From contig JAEYXX010000076.1 in assembly GCA_023431055.1 (NCBI GenBank), positions 1-64,000 on the forward strand: a stretch of DNA of 64,000 nucleotides, written 5' to 3'. This document shows positions 46,379 to 58,398 of this stretch, piece after piece. The position numbers were made by a program, and so were the translations under genes. The DNA comes from Pseudomonadota bacterium (GTDB taxonomy: Bacteria > Pseudomonadota > Gammaproteobacteria > Pseudomonadales > Pseudomonadaceae). The notes beneath the pieces are model-generated. The model searched no databases. It saw only the letters and a program-made list of their open reading frames with translations, and was not told the origin of the DNA. How positions within the stretch are numbered: the first letter of the stretch is position 1; each line of letters opens with the position of its first letter.

Positions 46379-48615
46379 CTGTCACCGCAGTGCAATCGAG
46401 CGCCCCTAAGATCGGCCGCCTGGTGGTGGTCGGCCTCGGTCTGATCGGCGGCTCCTTCGCCAAAGGATTACGTGAGCGCGGCCTGTGCCGCGAGGTGGTG
46501 GGGGTCGATCTGGATGCCGAGTCGCGTCGCCTGGCGGTGCAGTTGGGCGTGGTCGATCGTTGCGAGACCGATCTGGCAGCCGCCTGTCAGGGGGCGGAGG
46601 TCATTCAGTTGGCCGTGCCTATCCTGGCGATGGAAAAGGTGCTTGCGCAGTTGGCCGGCCTGGACCTTGGCGATGCCGTGCTCACCGATGTGGGGAGTGC
46701 CAAGGGCAATGTCGTGCGTGCCGCGCGCCTGGCTTTCGCCGGCAAAAATGTGCGGCTGGTGCCGGGGCACCCCATCGCGGGCTCCGAGCAGAGTGGGGTA
46801 GAGGCGGCCAATGCCGAGCTGTTCCGTCGCCATAAGGTCATCCTGACGCCTTGCGAACACAGCGATGAAGCCGCTGTGGCGCTGGTCGAAAGCCTGTGGC
46901 GCGAGCTGGGTGCGGACGTCGAGGCGATGGAGGTGGAACACCACGACCAGGTGCTCGCCGCCACCAGTCACTTGCCGCACCTCCTGGCCTTTACCCTGGT
47001 CGACTCGTTGGCCAAGCGCAGCGAGAACCTGGAGATTTTCCGCTATGCCGCTGGCGGCTTCCGCGACTTCACGCGGATCGCCGGCAGTGACCCGGTGATG
47101 TGGCACGATATCTTCCTTGCCAACCGCGAGGCTGTGCTGCGCACACTGGATACATTTCGCGACGACCTCGACGCCCTGCGCGACGCGGTCGACGCCGGGG
47201 ATGGGTATCAACTGCTGGGCGTGTTCACCCGCGCCCGCGTTGCCCGCGAACATTTCAGCAAAATTCTGGCCCGCAGGGCCTATGTGGAAGCTATGCACTC
47301 GACCGATCTGATTTTCCTTGCAAAACCTGGTAGCAGCCTGTCCGGACGTATCCGCGTACCCGGTGACAAATCCATCTCGCACCGCTCGATCATGCTGGGT
47401 TCGCTGGCCGAAGGCACTACTGAGGTCGAAGGCTTCCTCGAGGGCGAGGACGCTCTGGCCACCCTGCAGGCATTCCGCGACATGGGCGTGGTCATCGAAG
47501 GCCCGCACCATGGCCGCGTAACCATTCATGGTGTCGGCCTGCATGGCCTGAAAGCGCCGGCTGGCCCGCTGTACATGGGCAACTCCGGCACCTCCATGCG
47601 CCTGCTCTCCGGTCTGCTGGCGGCGCAGCCGTTCGATACCACCCTGACCGGCGACGCTTCGCTGTCCAAGCGCCCGATGAATCGCGTCGCCAAGCCGTTG
47701 CGCGAGATGGGCGCAGTGATCGAGACCGGCCCGGAAGGCCGTCCGCCGCTGACCATCAAGGGCGGCCAGCGCCTGACCGGCATGGCCTACGAAATGCCGA
47801 TGGCCAGTGCTCAGGTCAAATCCTGCCTGCTGCTGGCTGGCCTGTACGCCGCTGGCAGCACCTCGGTGACCGAGCCGGCGCCGACTCGTGACCACACCGA
47901 ACGCATGCTGCGTGGTTTCGGCTACCCGGTGAGCGTGGAGGGCAGTACCGCCAGTGTCGAGGCCGGGCACAAGCTGACCGCCACGCGCATCGAGGTGCCG
48001 GCCGATATCTCCTCGGCGGCGTTCTTCCTGGTCGCTGCCAGCATCGCTGAAGGCTCCGAACTGGTACTGGAGCACGTCGGCATCAACCCGACCCGCACCG
48101 GCGTGATCGATATTCTCAAACTGATGGGCGGCGATATCACCCTGGAGAACCAGCGTGAAGTGGGCGGCGAGCCAGTCGCTGATATTCGCGTGCGTGCAGC
48201 CAAGCTCAAAGGCATCGACATTCCGGAAGACCTGGTGCCGCTGGCCATCGATGAATTCCCGGTGCTGTTCGTCGCCGCCGCCTGCGCCGAAGGTCGTACC
48301 GTGCTGCGCGGCGCCGAAGAACTGCGAGTCAAGGAGTCGGACCGTATTCAGGTCATGGCCGATGGCCTTATCTCGCTGGGCGTCAAGGCCGAGCCGACCC
48401 CCGATGGCATCATCATCGAAGGCGGTAGCATCGGCGGTGGCGAAGTCTGGGCGCATGGCGACCACCGCATTGCCATGTCCTTCAGCGTCGCCTCGCTGCG
48501 CGCCACTGCGCCGATCCGCATTCATGACTGTGCCAACGTCGCTACGTCCTTCCCCAACTTCCTGGCCTTGTCGGCTGAAGTCGGCATCAACGTGGCTGTA
48601 GAGGGCAAGGCATGA
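46375..48615 (+). CDS. aroA: TyrA-AroA fusion: prephenate dehydrogenase and EPSP synthase
   Basis: A 746-residue fusion. Residues about 1-300 are a TyrA dehydrogenase ([30 protein letters not shown] block near 200). Residues about 318-746 are 5-enolpyruvylshikimate-3-phosphate synthase: [67 protein letters not shown] and DHRIAMSF. The second part resembles class II EPSP synthases. The GTG start overlaps the hisC2 stop. The fusion is usual in pseudomonads and joins a shared shikimate step with tyrosine synthesis. Confidence 0.95.
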   Translation: MTVTAVQSSAPKIGRLVVVGLGLIGGSFAKGLRERGLCREVVGVDLDAESRRLAVQLGVVDRCETDLAAACQGAEVIQLAVPILAMEKVLAQLAGLDLGDAVLTDVGSAKGNVVRAARLAFAGKNVRLVPGHPIAGSEQSGVEAANAELFRRHKVILTPCEHSDEAAVALVESLWRELGADVEAMEVEHHDQVLAATSHLPHLLAFTLVDSLAKRSENLEIFRYAAGGFRDFTRIAGSDPVMWHDIFLANREAVLRTLDTFRDDLDALRDAVDAGDGYQLLGVFTRARVAREHFSKILARRAYVEAMHSTDLIFLAKPGSSLSGRIRVPGDKSISHRSIMLGSLAEGTTEVEGFLEGEDALATLQAFRDMGVVIEGPHHGRVTIHGVGLHGLKAPAGPLYMGNSGTSMRLLSGLLAAQPFDTTLTGDASLSKRPMNRVAKPLREMGAVIETGPEGRPPLTIKGGQRLTGMAYEMPMASAQVKSCLLLAGLYAAGSTSVTEPAPTRDHTERMLRGFGYPVSVEGSTASVEAGHKLTATRIEVPADISSAAFFLVAASIAEGSELVLEHVGINPTRTGVIDILKLMGGDITLENQREVGGEPVADIRVRAAKLKGIDIPEDLVPLAIDEFPVLFVAAACAEGRTVLRGAEELRVKESDRIQVMADGLISLGVKAEPTPDGIIIEGGSIGGGEVWAHGDHRIAMSFSVASLRATAPIRIHDCANVATSFPNFLALSAEVGINVAVEGKA

Positions 48616-49277
48616 ATGCCCCAGTCATTACCGTCGATGGGCCGAGCGGGTCGGGCAAGGGCACGCTGTGCGCCTTGCTGGCCAAGCAGCTGGGCTGGAA
48701 CCTGCTCGACTCCGGCGCCCTCTATCGCCTGCTGGCCTTCGCTGCCGGCAACCACGGTATCGATCTGACCAACGAAGAGTCGCTCAAGCAGCTGGCCGCA
48801 CATCTGGATGTGCAGTTCATCGATAAGCGCATCATCCTCGAAGGCGAGGAGGTGACCGACGCCATCCGCAACGAACAGATCGGCGCCGGTGCTTCCATGG
48901 TCGCCTCGCTGCCTGCCGTGCGCGAAGCGCTGCTGCAGCGTCAGCGCGCGTTTCAGGAGATGCCGGGCCTAGTGGCCGATGGTCGCGACATGGGCACCGT
49001 GGTGTTCGCCGACGCGCCGCTGAAGATATTCCTCACTGCCAGCGCCGAGGAGCGAGCACGTCGCCGTTACCTGCAGTTGAAGGCAAAGGGCGATGATGTT
49101 AATCTCGCGAGTCTTCTCGACGAGATACGGGCGCGCGACGAGCGTGATACCCAGCGCGCGGTGGCGCCGCTCAAGCCGGCAGCCGACGCAATCGTGCTGG
49201 ATTCCACCGAGCTTTCCATCGAGCAGGTGCTTGAACGAATTCTGCGCGAGGTCGCTGATCGCGATCTCGCCGGGTAA
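48612..49277 (+). CDS. cmk: Cmk, cytidylate kinase
   Basis: A 221-residue CMP/dCMP kinase. P-loop [16 protein letters not shown] at residues 9-24; CMP-binding [38 protein letters not shown]; lid region [16 protein letters not shown]. The ATG overlaps the aroA stop (ATGA). Confidence 0.96.
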   Translation: MNAPVITVDGPSGSGKGTLCALLAKQLGWNLLDSGALYRLLAFAAGNHGIDLTNEESLKQLAAHLDVQFIDKRIILEGEEVTDAIRNEQIGAGASMVASLPAVREALLQRQRAFQEMPGLVADGRDMGTVVFADAPLKIFLTASAEERARRRYLQLKAKGDDVNLASLLDEIRARDERDTQRAVAPLKPAADAIVLDSTELSIEQVLERILREVADRDLAG

Positions 49278-49312
49278 GGGCTTTCGGTTGCTTTAAATCG
49301 AAGAGTCCGCAA

Positions 49313-49356
49313 GGAGGCATGCGGGAGACCAGTCCTTGTCCCGCAGGCCTCTTTTT
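49313..49356 (+). promoter_or_regulatory. Terminator-like hairpin in the rpsA leader
   Basis: GAGGCATGCGGGA pairs with TCCCGCAGGCCTC, followed by TTTTT, 70 bp before the rpsA start. It is either an attenuator controlling read-through from cmk into rpsA, or a terminator with a separate rpsA promoter in the remaining 70 bp. S1 autoregulates its mRNA in E. coli; whether this stem has that role is unknown. Confidence 0.6.
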
Positions 49357-49426
49357 ACATGAACGAACCCACATGGTCTGGAATGTGGTTTGGGCGAATC
49401 CCCGCCCTTGATCAACAGGAATCAAC

Positions 49427-51109
49427 ATGAGCGAAAGCTTTGCAGAACTTTTTGAAGAAAGCCTGAAATCCCTCGACATGCAGCCGGGTGCCATCATCAC
49501 CGGCATCGTGGTCGACATCGACGGTGACTGGGTTACCGTTCACGCCGGTCTGAAGTCCGAGGGCGTCATCCCGCTCGACCAGTTCTTCAACGAACAAGGC
49601 GAGCTGACCATCAAGGTCGGTGACGAAGTCCACGTCGCGCTGGACGCGGTTGAAGATGGCTTCGGTGAAACCAAGCTGTCCCGCGAGAAAGCCAAGCGCG
49701 CTGAATCCTGGCTGGTTCTGGAAGCTGCGTTCAACGCTGAAGAAGTGGTCAAGGGCGTTATCAACGGTAAGGTCAAGGGCGGCTTCACCGTTGACGTCAA
49801 CGGCATCCGCGCGTTCCTGCCGGGTTCCCTGGTTGACGTCCGTCCGGTGCGTGATACCACTCACCTGGAAGGCAAAGAGCTGGAATTCAAGGTCATCAAG
49901 CTGGACCAGAAGCGCAACAACGTTGTCGTTTCCCGTCGTAGCGTCCTGGAAGCCGAGAACAGCGCCGAGCGCGAAGCTCTGCTGGAATCCCTGCAGGAAG
50001 GCCAGCAAGTCAAAGGTATCGTCAAGAACCTCACCGACTACGGTGCGTTCGTTGACCTGGGCGGCGTAGATGGCCTGCTGCACATCACCGACATGGCTTG
50101 GAAGCGCATCAAGCACCCGTCCGAGATCGTCAACGTTGGCGACGAGATCGACGTCAAGGTTCTCAAGTACGATCGCGAGCGTAACCGCGTATCCCTGGGC
50201 CTGAAGCAACTGGGCGAAGATCCGTGGGTTGCCATCAAGGCTCGTTACCCGGAAAACACCCGCGTCATGGCGCGCGTCACCAACCTGACCGACTACGGCT
50301 GCTTCGCTGAGCTGGAAGAAGGTGTTGAAGGTCTGGTGCACGTTTCCGAAATGGACTGGACCAACAAGAACATCCACCCGTCGAAAGTCGTCAACGTCGG
50401 CGACGAAGTGGAAGTCATGGTTCTGGACATCGACGAAGAGCGTCGTCGTATCTCCCTGGGTATCAAGCAGTGCAAGACCAACCCGTGGGAAGACTTCTCC
50501 GGTCAGTTCAACAAGGGTGACAAGATCTCCGGCACCATCAAGTCGATCACCGATTTCGGTATCTTCATTGGTCTGGACGGCGGCATCGATGGCCTGGTTC
50601 ACCTGTCCGACATCTCCTGGAACGAAGCCGGCGAAGAAGCCGTGCGTCGCTTCAAGAAGGGCGACGAGCTGGAAACCGTCATCCTGTCGGTTGACCCGGA
50701 GCGCGAGCGCATCTCCCTGGGCATCAAGCAACTGGAAGACGATCCGTTCAGCAACTACGTTTCCCTCAACGACAAGGGCACCATCGTCCGTGGCGTCGTG
50801 AAGGAAGTAGATGCCAAGGGCGCCATCATCGACCTGGGCAACGAGATCGAAGCGACCCTGAAAGCCTCCGAAATCAGCCGTGACCGCGTTGAAGACGCGC
50901 GCAACGTCCTGAAGGAAGGCGACGAAGTAGAAGCCAAGATCATCAGCGTCGACCGCAAGTCCCGCGTCATCAGCCTGTCCATCAAGTCGAAAGACGTCGA
51001 GGACGAGAAGGACGCGATGAAGGAACTGCGTAACAAGCAAGACGTTGAAAGCACCGGCCCGACCACCATTGGTGATCTGATCCGTGCTCAGATGGAAAAC
51101 CAGAACTAA
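49427..51109 (+). CDS. rpsA: RpsA, 30S ribosomal protein S1
   Basis: A 560-residue protein with six S1 OB-fold repeats (for example [87 protein letters not shown]). It binds mRNA on the 30S platform. Codon use is strongly biased, as expected for a highly expressed gene. ATG preceded by ACAGGAA. Confidence 0.98.
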   Translation: MSESFAELFEESLKSLDMQPGAIITGIVVDIDGDWVTVHAGLKSEGVIPLDQFFNEQGELTIKVGDEVHVALDAVEDGFGETKLSREKAKRAESWLVLEAAFNAEEVVKGVINGKVKGGFTVDVNGIRAFLPGSLVDVRPVRDTTHLEGKELEFKVIKLDQKRNNVVVSRRSVLEAENSAEREALLESLQEGQQVKGIVKNLTDYGAFVDLGGVDGLLHITDMAWKRIKHPSEIVNVGDEIDVKVLKYDRERNRVSLGLKQLGEDPWVAIKARYPENTRVMARVTNLTDYGCFAELEEGVEGLVHVSEMDWTNKNIHPSKVVNVGDEVEVMVLDIDEERRRISLGIKQCKTNPWEDFSGQFNKGDKISGTIKSITDFGIFIGLDGGIDGLVHLSDISWNEAGEEAVRRFKKGDELETVILSVDPERERISLGIKQLEDDPFSNYVSLNDKGTIVRGVVKEVDAKGAIIDLGNEIEATLKASEISRDRVEDARNVLKEGDEVEAKIISVDRKSRVISLSIKSKDVEDEKDAMKELRNKQDVESTGPTTIGDLIRAQMENQN

Positions 51110-51125
51110 GTTCGGGTAATTCATC

Positions 51126-51154
51126 AAAAAAGGCGACCTTCGGGTCGCCTTTTT
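51126..51154 (+). terminator. Rho-independent terminator of rpsA
   Basis: AAAAAAGGCGACC-TTCG-GGTCGCCTTTTT: a strong stem with a stable tetraloop, 16 bp after the rpsA stop. The remaining part of the 307-bp gap to ihfB shows no other feature and should hold the ihfB promoter. Confidence 0.95.
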
Positions 51155-51416
51155 CGTTTCCGCCGCTTCATTTTTAATCGCTTGGTGTATCGAGGCCTGC
51201 TTCCCGATGCACCTTGCTGGCGGGTGTTTTTCTTCTGCTCCTGTCGCTAAAGATCGACTCGATATCGGCATGTGCTCGGCGCCAATGAAATTGCTATATG
51301 GGGTCTTGTTTCCGGTGTTGCGCTAACGCCTTGTTTTTTAGGCTGTTCAAAAGCTGAGCAGCGTGCTACAACCGAATCGTCGAGTCTTCTAGCCGCTTGA
51401 AAAAGAAGGGAAAACC

Positions 51417-51701
51417 ATGACCAAGTCGGAGTTGATCGAAAGAATTGTCACTCATCAGGGGCAGCTGTCCTCCAAGGATGTCGAGCTGGCCATCAAGACC
51501 ATGCTGGAACAAATGTCCCAGGCGCTGGCGACGGGGGATCGCATCGAGATTCGCGGCTTTGGCAGCTTCTCGCTGCACTACCGCGCACCGCGTGTGGGGC
51601 GTAACCCGAAAACCGGCCAGTCGGTGCGCCTGGATGGCAAGTTCGTACCGCATTTCAAGCCGGGCAAGGAGTTGCGCGATCGGGTCAATGAGGACGAGTG
51701 A
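51417..51701 (+). CDS. ihfB: IhfB, integration host factor beta subunit
   Basis: A 94-residue DNA-bending HU/IHF-family protein. [33 protein letters not shown] at the N-terminus, and the DNA-intercalating arm [14 protein letters not shown] with the conserved Pro. It marks the usual left border of the O-antigen locus in pseudomonads. The following 190 bp is AT-rich with an A-run near 51760 and must contain the promoter of the next gene. Confidence 0.97.
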   Translation: MTKSELIERIVTHQGQLSSKDVELAIKTMLEQMSQALATGDRIEIRGFGSFSLHYRAPRVGRNPKTGQSVRLDGKFVPHFKPGKELRDRVNEDE

Positions 51702-51905
51702 TGTTCTTGTGTGAGGAGTCGGCCTGACGGCGTCAGTATTTCGTTATGCTTGCCAAACAGAAAAAAAACGTCAAAATGTGCTGGCTCTCACGTTAGTGGC
51801 CTTTTGATGGCTTCACTGGATGCATTCGCGTTTAGCTATTCTCATCGTATTCCGCACTACTGGGCTGAGTCCCTTTAAATTTCGCCAGCGCTAAGGGATT
51901 GACTC

Positions 51906-53372
51906 GTGCGGTACCCCTCGATTGTTCATCACGGCGCCGTAACAGGTGTGACTGGCTCATGCCATCAACTGCAGATGGACGATGAGCATGCACTGCTGAT
52001 TGACTGTGGCCTTTTTCAAGGCGCCGAAACCTCCCCTGAAGGCCGGGCAGGGGCCGGTAAGCTCGCAATCGACTTTTCTCTGGACGGCATCAAGGCGCTG
52101 GTTGCGACCCATGTTCATATCGACCACGTTGGCCGCATCCCCTACCTACTAGCAGCCGGCTTCAAAGGCCCGATTCTCTGCAGTGAGCCATCAGCCAAGC
52201 TTTTGCCTATCGTCCTCGAGGATGCCTTCAAGCTCGGTTTCAGTCGCGACCAGAAACAGGTCGAGCGCTACCTTAAACTGATCGAGCAGCGCATCGTCGC
52301 CTTGCCCTTCAAGCAGTGGTTCACCCTGCTCGACACGCCACAGCTCAACGCGCGTATTCGTCTGCAGCGTGCTGGCCATATCCTAGGCTCGGCCTATGTC
52401 GAAGTAGACCTGCAGTACCCCGAGACGGGCGAGAAGAAGCGCATCGTGTTCTCTGGCGACCTGGGCGCACCTCATGCGCCAATCCTCCCGGCGCCGAAAG
52501 CCCCATACAAAGCCGATATCCTGGTCATCGAAAGCACTTACGGCGACCGCTTGCATGAAGACCGCCGCAGCCGACGTGCGCGACTGGAGAAAGTGCTCGA
52601 ACATGCGCTGAGCAACCAGGGCACTGTCATGATTCCGGCCTTTAGCATTGGTCGCACTCAGGAACTGCTCTACGAGCTCGAGGACATCATTCATCGCCGA
52701 GCGCTAAAGGAGTCGGCAAAGACTCAGCTAGATGCTTCCAAGTCGAAAATAAGCAAAGCCTCAGCCCATGACTGGGCAAGTTTGCCGATGATTCTCGATT
52801 CTCCGTTAGCCAGTCGCTTTACTGCGGTTTATTGCGAGCTTGACCAGTTTTGGGATGCAGAGGCGAGAGCGCGCTTGGCCAAAGGCCGTAACCCGCTGGC
52901 TTTTCGCAACTTGCTCACGGTCGATAGCCACCAGGCCCACCTGGCCATGGTCAATCGCCTGACGCAAACCGCTCAGCCGGCTATCGTTATCGCTGGCAAC
53001 GGCATGTGCTCAAGTGGGCGTATCGTCAACTACCTGAAAGCCATGCTGGGCGATGAGCGGCATGATGTACTCTTTGTCGGCTACCAGGCTGAAGGTACGC
53101 CCGGCAGACAGATCCAGCGCTTCGGCCCGCGTAATGGCTATGTGGAATTTGACGGGCAGCGCTATGACATTCGGGCTCAGGTGCATACCATAGGCGGTTA
53201 TTCTGCCCATGCGGATCAGAAGGGCCTGGTTAGCTTTGTTACCCGGATGACGCATTGGCCGTCAGAAGTTCGTATCGTGCATGGCGAGTCTGGAGCCAAG
53301 CAGCAATTCTCAACGGTTCTGCAGCAGCGCTACGACGCGACTGACAGGGCTTTAAAAGTAGTAATTCCGTGA
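51906..53372 (+). CDS. MBL-fold/beta-CASP ribonuclease-like protein
   Basis: A 488-residue metallo-beta-lactamase-fold protein with a beta-CASP insertion, the CPSF73/RNase J superfamily. Metal motifs: THVHIDHVGR near residue 69-78, RAGHILGSAY, FSGDLG, then beta-CASP motifs PAFSIGRTQELLYEL, and HTIGGYSAHADQ at the C-terminal side. An RNA substrate is expected from the family. Why it sits at the border of a polysaccharide locus is unknown. The start is a GTG with AAGGGA upstream. It is 21 bp from the wbpA-like gene, so probably cotranscribed. In P. aeruginosa wzz occupies this place. Confidence 0.85.
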   Translation: MRYPSIVHHGAVTGVTGSCHQLQMDDEHALLIDCGLFQGAETSPEGRAGAGKLAIDFSLDGIKALVATHVHIDHVGRIPYLLAAGFKGPILCSEPSAKLLPIVLEDAFKLGFSRDQKQVERYLKLIEQRIVALPFKQWFTLLDTPQLNARIRLQRAGHILGSAYVEVDLQYPETGEKKRIVFSGDLGAPHAPILPAPKAPYKADILVIESTYGDRLHEDRRSRRARLEKVLEHALSNQGTVMIPAFSIGRTQELLYELEDIIHRRALKESAKTQLDASKSKISKASAHDWASLPMILDSPLASRFTAVYCELDQFWDAEARARLAKGRNPLAFRNLLTVDSHQAHLAMVNRLTQTAQPAIVIAGNGMCSSGRIVNYLKAMLGDERHDVLFVGYQAEGTPGRQIQRFGPRNGYVEFDGQRYDIRAQVHTIGGYSAHADQKGLVSFVTRMTHWPSEVRIVHGESGAKQQFSTVLQQRYDATDRALKVVIP

Positions 53373-53393
53373 CGTTTTTGATGGGGTGTAAGA

Positions 53394-54710
53394 GTGAAGG
53401 CTGATTCGTTGCAAGCGTATATCGATAAATTCAAAAGCCGGGATGCGTTGATCGGTATTGTCGGTCTCGGCTATGTCGGCTTGCCGCTGATGTTGCGTTA
53501 CAACGCCATTGGCTTTCGCGTGCTTGGCATTGATATTGACGTCGAAAAGGTCGAGCAGCTCAATACCGGGAAGAGCTATATCGAACATATCGCCAGCGAG
53601 CATGTTTCGCGTGCACGCAATAGTGGCTTCGAGGCCACATGCGATTTCGCACGGGCCAGCGAATGCGATGCTTTGATCCTGTGCGTGCCAACGCCGTTGA
53701 ATAAGTATCGCGAACCCGATATGAGCTTCGTGATCAATACCACTGAGGCGATCAAACCTTATCTGCGCGCCGGGCAGGTAGTATCGCTGGAAAGCACCAC
53801 CTATCCGGGGACGACCGAGGAAGAACTGCTTCCGCGCGTTGAGTCCGGTGGTCTGCGCGTCGGGGAGAACATCTTTCTGGTCTACTCCCCGGAGCGTGAA
53901 GACCCGGGCAACCCCAATTTCGAGACACGCACCATCCCGAAAGTCATTGGCGGGCATACGCCGAAATGCCTGGAGGTCGGTATTGCTCTTTACGAGCAGG
54001 CCATCGACCAGGTCGTACCGGTCAGTTCGACTAAAGCAGCGGAAATGACCAAGCTGCTGGAGAACATCCATCGAGCGGTGAACATCGGTTTGGTCAACGA
54101 AATGAAAGTGGTCGCTGATCGCATGGGCATCGATATCTTCGAGGTGGTCGATGCGGCTGCGACCAAACCCTTCGGGTTTACCCCATACTATCCGGGGCCA
54201 GGTCTGGGGGGGCACTGCATCCCGATCGATCCGTTCTATCTGACCTGGAAAGCACGTGAGTACGGCTTGCATACCCGGTTCATCGAGTTGTCCGGCGAAG
54301 TTAATCAGGCCATGCCGGAATACGTACTCGGCAAGCTGATGGATGGCTTGAATGATCGCGGACAAGCGCTCAGGGGCAGTCGTATCCTGGTATTGGGCAT
54401 CGCCTACAAGAAGAACGTAGACGACATGCGCGAATCGCCTTCGGTGGAGATCATGGAGCTCGTGCAGGCCAAAGGGGGCGTCGTTGCTTACAGCGATCCG
54501 CATGTGCCTTCGTTCCCCAAGATGCGCGAACATCATTTCGACCTGAGCAGCGAGCCTCTGACTGCCGAGAATATCGCCAGCTTCGACGCCGTGGTCTTGG
54601 CTACTGATCATGAGCGCTTTGACTACGACCTTATCCAGACTCACGCCCGCCTGATCGTCGATACCCGTGGCAAGTATCGCGCTCCGCATCCGAACGTCAT
54701 CAAGGCCTGA
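53394..54710 (+). CDS. wbpA: WbpA-like UDP-N-acetylglucosamine 6-dehydrogenase
   Basis: A 438-residue nucleotide-sugar dehydrogenase oxidising UDP-GlcNAc to UDP-GlcNAcA with two NAD+. N-terminal Rossmann [16 protein letters not shown], TVxTP-type [36 protein letters not shown], and catalytic Cys in [18 protein letters not shown]. The start is a GTG. With wbpB, wbpD and wbpE it forms the first steps of the UDP-GlcNAc(3NAc)A route. Confidence 0.92.
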   Translation: MKADSLQAYIDKFKSRDALIGIVGLGYVGLPLMLRYNAIGFRVLGIDIDVEKVEQLNTGKSYIEHIASEHVSRARNSGFEATCDFARASECDALILCVPTPLNKYREPDMSFVINTTEAIKPYLRAGQVVSLESTTYPGTTEEELLPRVESGGLRVGENIFLVYSPEREDPGNPNFETRTIPKVIGGHTPKCLEVGIALYEQAIDQVVPVSSTKAAEMTKLLENIHRAVNIGLVNEMKVVADRMGIDIFEVVDAAATKPFGFTPYYPGPGLGGHCIPIDPFYLTWKAREYGLHTRFIELSGEVNQAMPEYVLGKLMDGLNDRGQALRGSRILVLGIAYKKNVDDMRESPSVEIMELVQAKGGVVAYSDPHVPSFPKMREHHFDLSSEPLTAENIASFDAVVLATDHERFDYDLIQTHARLIVDTRGKYRAPHPNVIKA

Positions 54711-54719
54711 TTCTGATAG

Positions 54720-55727
<1,008 letters not shown>

Positions 55728-55731
55728 GCCT

Positions 55732-56316
55732 ATGAGCTACTACCAGCATCCCAGCGCCATCGTCGATGAGGGGGCGCAGATTGGCGAAGGTTCGCGCGTC
55801 TGGCATTTCGTTCACGTATGCGCGGGCGCTCGAATCGGCAAAGGTGTCTCTCTGGGGCAGAACGTATTCGTCGGCAACAAGGTGCTGATCGGTGATCACT
55901 GCAAGATCCAGAATAACGTTTCGGTGTACGACAACGTCACGCTCGAGGAGGGCGTCTTCTGTGGCCCGAGCATGGTGTTCACCAACGTCTACAACCCGCG
56001 CTCGCTGATCGAACGCAAGAATGAATACCGCGACACCTTGGTGAAGAAGGGTGCCACCCTTGGAGCTAACTGCACCATCGTCTGCGGCGTCACTATTGGC
56101 GAGTTCGCCTTCATCGGTGCAGGTGCGGTCGTCAACAAGGACGTGCCGGCCTATGCGCTGATGGTTGGCGTACCGGCTCGGCAGATAGGGTGGATGAGCG
56201 AGTTCGGCGAGCAGCTCGATTTGCCGCTTGCCGGGGAGGGGAGTGCACCGTGCATTCACTCCGGGGCGCGCTATGTGCTCGAGGGAAGCGTTCTTAGAAA
56301 GGGGCAAGCGCAGTGA
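55732..56316 (+). CDS. wbpD: WbpD, UDP-GlcNAc3NA N-acetyltransferase
   Basis: A 194-residue left-handed beta-helix acetyltransferase adding acetyl to the C3 amine. Hexapeptide repeats run from [20 protein letters not shown] through [21 protein letters not shown] and [28 protein letters not shown] to [14 protein letters not shown]. It starts 4 bp after wbpB. In enzymatic order it acts after WbpE. Confidence 0.93.
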   Translation: MSYYQHPSAIVDEGAQIGEGSRVWHFVHVCAGARIGKGVSLGQNVFVGNKVLIGDHCKIQNNVSVYDNVTLEEGVFCGPSMVFTNVYNPRSLIERKNEYRDTLVKKGATLGANCTIVCGVTIGEFAFIGAGAVVNKDVPAYALMVGVPARQIGWMSEFGEQLDLPLAGEGSAPCIHSGARYVLEGSVLRKGQAQ

Positions 56317-57404
56317 TCGAATTCATCGACCTCAAAACTCAACAGGCGCTGATCAAAGACAAGATTGACGCCAATATCCAGCGCGTACTGGCCCATGGTC
56401 AGTACATTCTTGGCCCGGAAGTGGCCGAGCTAGAGGAAAAGCTGGCGGCCTTTGTGGGCGCCAAGTACTGCATCAGCGTGGCCAATGGCACTGATGCGCT
56501 GCAGATTGCACAGATGGCGCTTGGCATCGGTTCGGGCGATGAGGTCATCACGCCGGGCTTCACCTATATCGCAACCGCGGAAACCGTCGCGCTGCTGGGG
56601 GCCAAGCCGGTCTATGTTGACGTCGATCCGCGCACCTACAATCTGGATCCTCAATTGCTCGAGGCGGCTATTACGCCGCGCACTAAGGCAATCATCCCTG
56701 TGTCGCTGTATGGCCAGTGCGCTGACTTCGATGCCATCAATGCTATCGCTGCCCGGCATGGCATCCCCGTGATTGAGGACGCCGCGCAGAGCTTCGGTGC
56801 CACTTACAAGGGCAAGCGCTCATGTAATTTGACGACCATTGCCTGCACCAGCTTCTTCCCAAGTAAGCCCTTGGGTTGTTATGGCGATGGTGGAGCAATC
56901 TTCACCAACGATGACGAATTGGCCAAGGTAATGCGCCAGATCGCCCGTCATGGTCAGGACCGTCGCTATCACCATATCCGTGTCGGTGTGAACAGTCGCC
57001 TGGACACTCTGCAGGCGGCGATCCTGCTGCCCAAGCTGGAAATTTTTGAAACCGAGCTGAAGCAGCGTCAGCAGGTTGCCGCAGGTTATGCACAACTGCT
57101 TGAACTGCAAGGCATTGCTGTGCCTTTTATCGCCGCAGGCAACGCCAGTGCCTGGGCTCAATACACCGTACAGGTGGATGCTCGCGATAGCGTGCAGGCT
57201 CAGCTCAAGGAAGCCGGCGTTCCTACCGCTGTGCACTATCCGATCCCGCTCAATCAGCAACCGGCGGTCAAGGACGAACACGCCAACCTGCCTGTCGGAG
57301 ATGCGATAGCGCGCAAAGTCATGAGCCTGCCGATGCATCCCTACCTCGGCGAAACCGAACAACAAGCGATATGCGCCGCACTGGCCGCCGCCACCCGCAA
57401 TTAA
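56313..57404 (+). CDS. wbpE: WbpE, UDP-3-keto-GlcNAcA aminotransferase
   Basis: A 363-residue DegT/DnrJ/EryC1-family PLP enzyme that aminates C3 using glutamate. Features: [80 protein letters not shown], and PLP Lys in [19 protein letters not shown]. The GTG start overlaps the wbpD stop. WbpI (2-epimerase) is not in the window, so the immediate product is the gluco form. Confidence 0.92.
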   Translation: MIEFIDLKTQQALIKDKIDANIQRVLAHGQYILGPEVAELEEKLAAFVGAKYCISVANGTDALQIAQMALGIGSGDEVITPGFTYIATAETVALLGAKPVYVDVDPRTYNLDPQLLEAAITPRTKAIIPVSLYGQCADFDAINAIAARHGIPVIEDAAQSFGATYKGKRSCNLTTIACTSFFPSKPLGCYGDGGAIFTNDDELAKVMRQIARHGQDRRYHHIRVGVNSRLDTLQAAILLPKLEIFETELKQRQQVAAGYAQLLELQGIAVPFIAAGNASAWAQYTVQVDARDSVQAQLKEAGVPTAVHYPIPLNQQPAVKDEHANLPVGDAIARKVMSLPMHPYLGETEQQAICAALAAATRN

Positions 57405-57418
57405 TGGAGTAACCCAGC

Positions 57419-58393
57419 ATGAAAGTCCAAGGTTCCAAGATTCTCGTCATCGGCGGCGCCGGTTTCATCGGCAGCTTCGTGGTTTCCGAGTTGCTCAAGG
57501 AAGGTGCTGAACAGGTCGTCATCTATGACAACCTTGCTCGAGGCAAACTCAGCAATATTGCCGAGCAGCTCAAGGATCCGCGTTGCACCATGTACCCGCA
57601 CGGTGGTGACATCCGCGAGATCGACCTGCTCAACGACGCCATGAAAGGCATGGATGGCGTGATCCACCTGGCTGCCATGTGGCTGCTGCACTGCAAGGAC
57701 TTTCCACGTACTGCGTTTCACGTGAACATCGAAGGCACCTTCAACGTGCTAGAGGCGTGTGTGAATAACAACATCAAACGCCTGGTCTACTCGTCCTCTG
57801 CATCGGTGTACGGCGATGCGGTGCAAGTTCCGATGACCGAAGACCACCCCTTCAACAACCGCAACTTCTACGGCGCCACCAAGATCGCTGGCGAGGCCAT
57901 GTGCCATGCCTACCATGATCGTTTCGGCCTGAGCTATGTCGGTTTGCGTTACATGAACGTCTACGGCCCACACCAGGATCAAACCGCAGCTTACACAGGC
58001 GTTATTCCGATCATGCTGAACAAGATCGACGCCAACGAAGGGCCGGTCATCAATGGTGATGGCACTCAGGCCTACGACTTCATCTATGTTGAAGACGTTG
58101 CCCGTTGCAATGTCCGGGCGCTGGAAGCTGAGGTCAGCGACCAGTTCTACAACGTCGGCACCGGCGTGCAGACCAGTATCAAGGAACTGTGTGACACCAT
58201 TCTTGACCTCAAGCAGTCCGACCTGAAGGTACAGTATCGCCCCTATAGCGCCGATGATGCCCGCCGCATGGTGCAGAATCGTATCGGCTGCCCGAAGAAG
58301 GCCTCCGCCGATCTGGGCTTCACTTACAAATACGAGTTGCGTGAGGGCTTGCAGAAGCTGATCGACTGGCGTGCCGAGAACGGGGCGGAGTGA
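57419..58393 (+). CDS. NAD-dependent sugar epimerase/dehydratase (extended SDR)
   Basis: A 324-residue extended SDR acting on a nucleotide sugar. GGAGFIGSFVVSELL binds NAD; catalytic SSSASVYG and YGATK; GLRYMNVYGPHQDQTAAYTGVIPIMLNKI and IYVEDVARCN in the substrate domain. It could be a 4-epimerase or a 4,6-dehydratase; the next gene, a sugar aminotransferase, would fit a keto-sugar product. GGAG precedes the ATG; it overlaps the following gene or nearly so. Confidence 0.87.
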   Translation: MKVQGSKILVIGGAGFIGSFVVSELLKEGAEQVVIYDNLARGKLSNIAEQLKDPRCTMYPHGGDIREIDLLNDAMKGMDGVIHLAAMWLLHCKDFPRTAFHVNIEGTFNVLEACVNNNIKRLVYSSSASVYGDAVQVPMTEDHPFNNRNFYGATKIAGEAMCHAYHDRFGLSYVGLRYMNVYGPHQDQTAAYTGVIPIMLNKIDANEGPVINGDGTQAYDFIYVEDVARCNVRALEAEVSDQFYNVGTGVQTSIKELCDTILDLKQSDLKVQYRPYSADDARRMVQNRIGCPKKASADLGFTYKYELREGLQKLIDWRAENGAE

Positions 58394-58398
58394 TGTTG

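Noticed and set aside
46468..48525. A 685-codon open frame opposite the tyrA-aroA fusion
   Set aside because: Mirror of a high-GC coding sequence; no ribosome-binding site or protein family supports it.
49412..51271. A 619-codon open frame opposite rpsA
   Set aside because: Antisense shadow of a codon-biased ribosomal protein gene; it runs through the rpsA terminator and has no recognisable domain.
51716..51905. JUMPstart-like element before the O-antigen locus
   Set aside because: I looked for the JUMPstart/ops consensus in the AT-rich leader and did not find a convincing match.
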